From: CAZTWC01 sp964617105 [NCBI: uncultured Myxococcia bacterium]
GTDB lineage: Bacteria > CAZTWC01
Direction: 5' to 3'
NCBI GenBank assembly: GCA_964617105.1
Contig: CAZTWC010000096.1
Coordinates: forward strand, 1 to 12,162
DNA length: 12,162 bases
A program made the position numbers and the translations under genes. This document shows positions 7,315-12,162 of the stretch, one piece after another (the first letter of the stretch is position 1; the number at the start of each line of letters is the position of its first letter). Under the pieces are notes generated by a model, which saw nothing but the letters and a program-made list of their open reading frames with translations, was not told where the DNA came from and did no database searches.

Positions 7315-9714
7315 TTGGCAAAAAAAATATTTAAAAATGTATTAGATAAAATTAAACCTGCTAACATCTGGTGTTTTATCTACCTCTCGATGGCAATAGT
7401 TTTGACTTTTATCCCCCTGTTTAATGACTGGGGATATGAATTTTCTTTGGTTATGACCTTACTTACCGCTCTTACCACCCCGTTCATAGTTCCAAAGTCA
7501 TCGTTAAATGAATTGCTGATAACTCCGCGAAAATATAAGGGAAAACTGGCCGCTAATACTTGTGAGACCTTCATTGGGAATGCTATAATAATCATTATCA
7601 AAAGGGTAAGGGCAATTTTGTTAAAAGGAGGTTTTCTCCTTTTGTGTTCGCAGGTAGTTATTATCTTATACGGCCTGGTTAAAGGTACCTGCAGTTATGT
7701 TGACGGCCTGCTATTTTTCATATTAATGCCTGTATTAACTCTTGTTTATTCCGCCAGTTTAGTTGAAATGTTAAACCAATTTATAAGAAAAAGAAAATTG
7801 GCCATTATACTATATTTTGGAGTTTTTATTATCTCCCTAGGTTGGGAATTAGAGCGTCTTTATAGCCAGCCAATAATAAACATCTACAATCATTTTATTG
7901 GCTATTTTCCTGGCTCGCTTTACGATGAGATGATAACAGTTGGATGGCCGTTTCTCTTTTTCAGAATTAACACTATATTGTTTAGCGTGATTATGATAGT
8001 CCTGGCCGCCTGGAAACTCAGTGAAAGCCGCCGAAGGGGAGGGAAGAATTTCGATTGGTCCTGGAAATTAAAAACCTTAGTGGGAATTATAATAGTTGCA
8101 ATCTTTTGTTACAACTATTTTGGAGATCATTTAGGCTTTGCCCATACTAGACAGTTTATTCAAAGAAGTCTTGGCGCCAGGATAGATACTGAGCATTTCA
8201 TTATATATTATCAGAAAAATACTCTGAACATCCAGCAGAAGAAACAATTAGAGATAGACCATGAATTGAACTGGCGTTTTTTGGCAAAATATTTTCAGGA
8301 GAAACCTTTAGGCAAGATAAATTCCTATATTTTTCCTTCAGACCGGGAGAAGAAAAGGCTTATGGGGGCAGGCAATACCATGGTTGCTAAACCGTGGCTC
8401 AAAGAAATTTATTTGAGTTATGGTGAATTCCCTCATCCATTGTTGATGCACGAAATGGCTCACATATTTGCTGGAAATTTTGGTGCCGGACTGTTGAAAC
8501 TAAGCGGTCGGGCCATCTCTTTGAATATGGGATTGGTGGAGGGTGCTGCTGTTAGTGCAGATTGGGATTCTGGGGAATTGACTCCCCATCAGTGGTCTGC
8601 CGCCATGAAGCGTATGGATATAATGCCCGATATGTCCCAGGCGCTTAAACCATTTCGTTTTTGGACTCTTTCTGCCAGTCGAGTTTATACTGTAAGCGGC
8701 TCTTTTGTCCGGTTTTTAATCGATAAATACGGAATTGAGAGGTTCAAGCAAACATACTTGCAAGGTTCTTTGGAAAAAATTTATCCAGTAACTGAAACAG
8801 AGTTAATTAAGCAGTGGAGCGATTTTTTATCCACCATCTCCCTTTCAGAACGAGATATTTCACTGGCTAAATACAAGTTTAGGCGGAAGGCCATATTTAA
8901 ACGTCGTTGTCCCCACCAGGTGGCAGAAATAATCGATAAAATCAACCGTAGCAATTGCCGGACTCATTATACTGTTTGCGCTCGACTTTATGCTGCCTGC
9001 CAGGATTATCAGCCCGATAATCCTGCTTTTTTTTACCATGTTGCCCACTTAAAATTAAGCAATAATAAACTTGAAGGTTTAATACCATCTATTGAAGAAT
9101 ACACTGCAAATAATAATCCACAGGGAAGGTTGGCAGAACTGCTTCAGGAGTTGGTTGCTGACATCTTGTTAATTTCAGGTGAACTAAAGCAGGCCGAGAA
9201 AAAATATTTATCCCTGGTAGATAAGGTTAATTCAAAGGACGATATGATTAGAATATTGATTAAAATCGACGGGTTACGCAGGGGAGGGGGTTATTTGTCA
9301 GTAATAAAGGAATATTTTTACCCGTATTTTAGGCCAAATAATAAAGTGCTGTTATCCCGGTTGAAGCAATTTGCTCTAACAAATCCCATTGCGGGTTATA
9401 TGTTATCAACAATGTATAATAATGTGCAAAAACAAGCAGATAAACTGTATTATCTAATGCAAAGTGTTAATACAGTATGGTCTTCCAAGACGCAGTTTTA
9501 CGATGGCACAAAGGTCCAAGAACAAAATGATTTAATTCGAGAGGTGGTGATTTTTAAGGCGATTCGGGCGGCGTTTATTCTGGAAAACTATTCGCAAGTT
9601 GAGCAGTTGGCTAATATGTTGCTAAAAAAAGGAGATTTGACAAAAGGGATGGAAAACCGGCTTAACCGGTGGATCTGGCGGGCCCGGATGTGTGTGAGTG
9701 ACGTTGGAAGGTAA
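7315..9714 (+). CDS. Polytopic membrane gluzincin metallopeptidase (MA-like)
   Basis: A 799-residue protein with three regions. The N-terminal part has about seven membrane segments (near 18-36, 42-60, 103-122, 129-150, 161-178, 210-234 and 253-270) and includes YFPGSLYDE (197-205). Next is a metallopeptidase domain (about 285-505) with the zinc motif HEMAH (379-383) and a downstream glutamate in GLVEGAAVSAD (Glu409), the gluzincin/peptidase-MA arrangement. The third region (about 530-799) is helical and TPR-like, probably for protein contacts. The predicted role is a membrane-bound protease or a related zinc enzyme; the substrate is unknown. The start is uncertain: TTG at 7315 is the only usual start codon after the upstream stop at 7297 that keeps the first membrane segment, but it lacks a Shine-Dalgarno. 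The next ATG (7390) would cut into that segment. The peptidase call is good, the family name less so. Confidence 0.82.
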   Translation: MAKKIFKNVLDKIKPANIWCFIYLSMAIVLTFIPLFNDWGYEFSLVMTLLTALTTPFIVPKSSLNELLITPRKYKGKLAANTCETFIGNAIIIIIKRVRAILLKGGFLLLCSQVVIILYGLVKGTCSYVDGLLFFILMPVLTLVYSASLVEMLNQFIRKRKLAIILYFGVFIISLGWELERLYSQPIINIYNHFIGYFPGSLYDEMITVGWPFLFFRINTILFSVIMIVLAAWKLSESRRRGGKNFDWSWKLKTLVGIIIVAIFCYNYFGDHLGFAHTRQFIQRSLGARIDTEHFIIYYQKNTLNIQQKKQLEIDHELNWRFLAKYFQEKPLGKINSYIFPSDREKKRLMGAGNTMVAKPWLKEIYLSYGEFPHPLLMHEMAHIFAGNFGAGLLKLSGRAISLNMGLVEGAAVSADWDSGELTPHQWSAAMKRMDIMPDMSQALKPFRFWTLSASRVYTVSGSFVRFLIDKYGIERFKQTYLQGSLEKIYPVTETELIKQWSDFLSTISLSERDISLAKYKFRRKAIFKRRCPHQVAEIIDKINRSNCRTHYTVCARLYAACQDYQPDNPAFFYHVAHLKLSNNKLEGLIPSIEEYTANNNPQGRLAELLQELVADILLISGELKQAEKKYLSLVDKVNSKDDMIRILIKIDGLRRGGGYLSVIKEYFYPYFRPNNKVLLSRLKQFALTNPIAGYMLSTMYNNVQKQADKLYYLMQSVNTVWSSKTQFYDGTKVQEQNDLIREVVIFKAIRAAFILENYSQVEQLANMLLKKGDLTKGMENRLNRWIWRARMCVSDVGR

Positions 9715-9719
9715 GGGAG

Positions 9720-10067
9720 TTATATAGTTATTACCTTTTGGTAATTAGTTATAGCCTCGACTGTGTCTTGCATGTTAGTAACAGTCCCGATTTTTAATTG
9801 GTCTTGGCGCTGATAATAATCCAGGCAGGTACCACAAGATAGAATCTGGCAACCGTGTATTTCCAGTTTATGTAGTATTTCAAGAGTGGTTGATTCTGTT
9901 GTTGTCAAAAATATGGCATTGTTGAGGAAAATGATTTTATCAGGAAAAACATTTACTTTAAAGAATGATTTAAAGAAATTGTTTAATAGGGTATTGCTCA
10001 AGTCTGGTTCGCCTTCGCCAAAACCTGCTGATTTAATCAGTATGAGTAGGTTTTGATTAGTTGGCAT
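9720..10067 (-). CDS. YedF C-terminal-like (DsrE-type) protein
   Basis: A 115-residue protein matching the C-terminal domain of the selenium-metabolism protein YedF, a DsrE-like sulfurtransferase fold. Recognisable parts are LLILIKSAGFGEGEPDLSNTLL (7-28), PDKIIFLNNAIFLTT (42-56), LEIHGCQILSCGTCLDYY (68-85) with the paired cysteines C78-G-T-C81, and IGTVTNMQDTVEAI (93-106). The TusA-like N-terminal domain that full YedF carries is absent, so this is either a stand-alone version or a partner of a separate TusA. No selenophosphate synthase or selenocysteine gene is in the window. The ATG has a strong AAGGAG (10074-10079 on the complement). Its stop lies six bases after the end of the convergent metallopeptidase gene. 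Confidence 0.8.
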   Translation of the reverse strand: MPTNQNLLILIKSAGFGEGEPDLSNTLLNNFFKSFFKVNVFPDKIIFLNNAIFLTTTESTTLEILHKLEIHGCQILSCGTCLDYYQRQDQLKIGTVTNMQDTVEAITNYQKVITI

Positions 10068-10167
10068 TTGTGTCTCCTTGTGGGTAAAGATGGCGAATTT
10101 TGATGTTGCTGAATGTGGTCGGGAGAATCATAGCAGTAAAGGTTGGATACTGCAAGAGATAATAGTT

Positions 10168-10195
10168 GGATCCGATAAGATATATTATGTAAACT
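10168..10195 (+). other. dif: Candidate dif site (XerC/XerD recombination site)
   Basis: The 28 bases split into an XerC-side half GGATCCGATAA (10168-10178), a 6-bp centre GATATA (10179-10184) and an XerD-side half TTATGTAAACT (10185-10195). The XerD half is identical to that of Bacillus subtilis dif as I remember it. Overall I count 22 of 28 matches to that site and 20 of 28 to Escherichia coli dif. The spacing and the ATAA end of the XerC half are as expected. At dif, XerC and XerD resolve chromosome dimers under FtsK control, so this would place the window in the replication terminus. It lies in intergenic DNA, as dif normally does. Confidence 0.7.
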
Positions 10196-10228
10196 TAGCA
10201 TTTTTTATGTTAAGTTTACATAATATAT
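10180..10228. repeat. Long AT-rich palindrome containing an inverted dif half
   Basis: Bases 10180-10201 pair with 10207-10228, leaving a TTTTT loop. The outer 18 bp are perfect and the inner four include one G-T pair. The left arm holds the XerD half and five of the six central bases of the dif candidate; the right arm repeats these in inverted orientation (AGTTTACATAA at 10213-10223). The XerC half is not repeated: the DNA beyond the right arm is G-rich instead. The AT-rich stem makes it a poor terminator. The rest of 10068-10416 holds no supported gene. Confidence 0.9.
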
Positions 10229-10331
10229 TGGGGGTTTGGGGGTGGTTGAGTTTATTGGCAACCGAATATCAGGCAGCCTTTTTCCAGGTTAACGGTGATG
10301 AAGGCCCTAAGTATTGATCGGTTCGCTCTTC

Positions 10332-10396
10332 GGTAATTGTTGCCTTGTAAAAAACATCAAAACATGTTAAATTTACCTTGTAAAAAAACAATTACC
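10332..10396. promoter_or_regulatory. Symmetrical promoter/operator-like region before the ATPase gene
   Basis: GGTAATTGTT (10332-10341) is repeated inverted as AACAATTACC (10387-10396). Inside lie two direct repeats, CCTTGTAAAAAACA at 10343-10356 and the same with one extra A at 10376-10390, and a central palindrome AACATGTT (10361-10368). TTGTAA (10345-10350) and TAAATT (10368-10373), 17 bp apart, could be -35 and -10 boxes for the downstream gene. The arrangement suggests a regulated promoter with a dimeric repressor site, possibly self-regulation. This is inferred from symmetry only. Confidence 0.4.
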
Positions 10397-10416
10397 CGCA
10401 AAGATAGAAGGTTTTC

Positions 10417-11721
10417 ATGAAGAGAGATATTGATCTGACGCTGACTGCATGGAAAGGAAAAGCCGCCAAAAAGCCTTTAATCATCAGGGGTGCCCGGCAG
10501 GTTGGCAAGACCTATTCCATTAGTGATTTTGGTAACTGTCATTTTGAAACATTCATTCGGCTCGATTTTGAGCGGGATCGATCTCTACACAAAATATTTG
10601 ATGGTGATTTAGCCACCAATAGACTAATCATGGAAATTGAGATCGCCGCAAAAAAAAAGATATCTCCAGGCAAAACCCTGCTTTTTCTGGACGAGATTCA
10701 GGAATGTGAAAGAGCGCTTCTAAGTTTACGTTATTTTTATGAGGAGATACCAGAACTTCACGTGATTGCGGCAGGTTCCATGCTTGAATTTGCACTTGGC
10801 AATGTCTCTTTCCCGGTGGGCAGGGTCTCATTTGCCTGGATGTACCCCCTGGCTTTCCATGAATTTTTGATCTCATCAGGACAAGAGTTATTGGCGGAAA
10901 CATTACCAACCATTTCTGATTTTAAACCGGTCAGCAAAAGTATACATGGTAAAATTATCGAACAACTCCGTATTTATCTTCTCACGGGGGGTATGCCAGA
11001 AGCGGTTAAACGGTACTGCTTGAACGCATCACTACAAGATTGTTTTAGCGTGCATGATGATATTTACCAATCGTATCTTCAATCGCTAGTAAAGTATCGT
11101 AGACGTGCCGATGTAGAAAGCCTTGACCACTTGATGAGATCTGTTCCGAAACACATAGGAAAACAGTTAAAATATACCCATCTGGATCGGGATCGAAGAA
11201 TTGAAAAAACAAAAACATCCCTTCAAATTCTCGAACGGGCCTTGATTATTCATCTTGTCAAATCATCAAGTGCCCTAGGTTTTCCTCTGCAAGCCGATGC
11301 GTCAGCCAAAGTCATGAAGCCACTTTTTTTGGATGTGGGACTGATGCAACATATCTGCGGAATAAATCCACAGCATCTGCTCAGGGAAAAAGATCTTTCC
11401 AATATCTATAGAGGTTCGGTAACAGAACAATTTGTAGGTCAAGAGTTGCTTGCCGCTGGAGGATCTGAAAACGGCAAAATGTTTTATTGGTCGAGGCCGC
11501 AAAAGAGCAGTTCAGCGGAAGTTGATTACCTTTATATAAAAGATGGAGAGATATTACCCCTTGAAGTTAAAAGCGGTCCGGCTGGAAAATTGAGAAGCCT
11601 ACACCTTTTTTTAAATGAACATCCCCACGTCAAACGCGGATATGTCATGTCTCCAATGGCTTATGATAAACAGCAGGTGGATAAAATAATATTTATTCCA
11701 GTTTATACAAGATTTGCATAA
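10417..11721 (+). CDS. AAA_14/DUF4143 P-loop ATPase (COG1373)
   Basis: A 434-residue ATPase of the AAA_14 + DUF4143 family, often found as accessory single genes in bacteria and archaea; their biological role is not settled. Visible parts are Walker A GARQVGKT (25-32), Walker B LLFLDEIQE (88-96, Asp92-Glu93), the sensor-like AAGSMLEFAL (118-127) and the family segment VGRVSFAWMYPLAFHEFL (134-151). The DUF4143 half follows from about 210, with LFLDVGLMQH (303-312). It ends in a PD-(D/E)XK-like nuclease fold: Glu337 (TEQFVGQEL), Asp370 (AEVDYLY) and Glu383-Val-Lys385 (LEVKSG). All key residues are present, so the protein looks intact. AGAAGG at 10406-10411 precedes the ATG. It stands alone between the dif-like palindrome and feoB, with its own promoter-like region, which fits a mobile or acquired gene. 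Confidence 0.92.
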   Translation: MKRDIDLTLTAWKGKAAKKPLIIRGARQVGKTYSISDFGNCHFETFIRLDFERDRSLHKIFDGDLATNRLIMEIEIAAKKKISPGKTLLFLDEIQECERALLSLRYFYEEIPELHVIAAGSMLEFALGNVSFPVGRVSFAWMYPLAFHEFLISSGQELLAETLPTISDFKPVSKSIHGKIIEQLRIYLLTGGMPEAVKRYCLNASLQDCFSVHDDIYQSYLQSLVKYRRRADVESLDHLMRSVPKHIGKQLKYTHLDRDRRIEKTKTSLQILERALIIHLVKSSSALGFPLQADASAKVMKPLFLDVGLMQHICGINPQHLLREKDLSNIYRGSVTEQFVGQELLAAGGSENGKMFYWSRPQKSSSAEVDYLYIKDGEILPLEVKSGPAGKLRSLHLFLNEHPHVKRGYVMSPMAYDKQQVDKIIFIPVYTRFA

Positions 11722-11778
11722 ACACATCTCGAAATGACATTTTTGTGTTGGAACTTATCATGTTTACATCTATTGCAA

Positions 11779-12162
11779 CTATATTATACCTATTTTTTCT
11801 AGACTTATTAACATATAGTTAACCAAAGCACCCATCAAAATTGCATATATCAGCACAAAACCAAAAATGCTTATTGCAACTTTGCTTCCCCTTTCCTTTA
11901 CTATGACCAGTATGGCATTTATACAGGGCACCAGGAAGGTTATAATCAAAAGATTAACGATTATTTGAATATGGTTAAAAAGTCCTTTTTCTACAAATTC
12001 TGTTAACAGGGCAACACCGGCTTCTCTTCTAATAATCGACATCAAAAATACGTTAACACTCTCCTTGGGCAGGCCGACAAAATCTGAAAGTATTGGTTTG
12101 GCCAGATTTTCTATCAGGGCAATCCCGCCTATTTCATCAATAACGAAAACCGCAAACGCAGC
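11779..12162 (-). CDS. feoB: Ferrous iron transporter FeoB, C-terminal part (partial)
   Basis: Only the last 127 residues are in the window; the 5' part lies beyond the right edge, and the frame is open to the last base. The visible piece reads VFVIDEIGGIALIENLAKPILSDF at the start, then GLPKESVNVFLMSIIRREAGVALL, then a membrane segment and VPCINAILVIVKERGSKVAI, then a final hydrophobic helix. The RRE-x-G, VPC and VKERG elements are typical of the FeoB C-terminal gate/membrane domain. FeoB imports Fe(II) across the inner membrane, powered by its N-terminal G domain, not seen here. An internal TTG or ATG near 12040 is not the true start. The gene converges on the DUF4143 gene with 57 bp between stops; no strong terminator hairpin is visible there. 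Confidence 0.88.
   Translation of the reverse strand, partial: AAFAVFVIDEIGGIALIENLAKPILSDFVGLPKESVNVFLMSIIRREAGVALLTEFVEKGLFNHIQIIVNLLIITFLVPCINAILVIVKERGSKVAISIFGFVLIYAILMGALVNYMLISLEKIGII

Noticed and set aside
10078-10317. Plus-strand 79-codon open frame starting at TTG
   Set aside because: It runs straight through the dif-like palindrome, has no domain and no ribosome site, so it is probably non-coding.
11721-11749. Hairpin AACACA...TGTGTT as terminator of the ATPase gene
   Set aside because: Only six base pairs with a 17-nt loop and no following T run; too weak to call.
11761-11788. Second dif-like site after the DUF4143 gene (GTTTACAT core)
   Set aside because: Only an 8-base core matches an XerD half; neither the centre nor an XerC half can be seen, so it is not called as a site.
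11808-11818. XerD-like sequence (TTAACATAT) near the feoB end
   Set aside because: It lies within the feoB coding sequence and has no XerC half beside it; AT-rich chance match.

Overview
The window looks like chromosomal DNA of a Gram-negative bacterium. Evidence for an outer membrane is a secretin (CpaC type) plus several exported proteins, at least two with clear lipobox signal peptides. A PilZ domain, FeoB, a YedF-type sulfur/selenium domain and an SCP2-like protein are compatible with an anaerobic Desulfobacterota-like lineage, but nothing here fixes the taxon. The DNA is moderately AT-rich and genes are closely packed in several short transcription units.

Layout. (1) 1-328: a long hairpin at the left edge, then no convincing gene. 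(2) 329-3182, plus strand: an SDR dehydrogenase, then a frameshifted prepilin peptidase (cpaA/tadV), then a full-length Tad/Flp pilus secretin (cpaC/rcpA). The rest of the tad locus is absent, so this is a split or decaying pilus locus. (3) 3183-3592: a GC-rich cluster of short repeats, and a small cysteine-rich exported protein on the minus strand. (4) 3737-6878, plus strand: a probable operon of SCP2-like protein, TatD nuclease and three exported envelope proteins (NTF2-like lipoprotein, unknown secreted protein, DUF192 lipoprotein). (5) 6896-9714: a PilZ protein, transcribed divergently from a large polytopic membrane gluzincin metallopeptidase across only 29 bp. (6) 9720-10067, minus strand: a stand-alone YedF C-terminal-like domain. 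(7) 10068-10416: non-coding DNA with a good match to a XerCD dif site, next to an inverted copy of its XerD half, and a symmetrical promoter/operator-like region. (8) 10417-11721: an AAA_14/DUF4143 ATPase. (9) 11779-12162, minus strand: the C-terminal end of FeoB, running off the window.

The most notable feature is the dif-like site at 10168-10195. Its XerD half and most of its centre are repeated in inverted orientation a few bases away, giving a 22-bp stem with a T5 loop. This suggests the replication terminus, and perhaps past integration of a Xer-exploiting element or cargo gene beside dif. Genes in the window appear to serve mainly envelope and housekeeping roles; no complete multi-gene defence or secretion system is visible.
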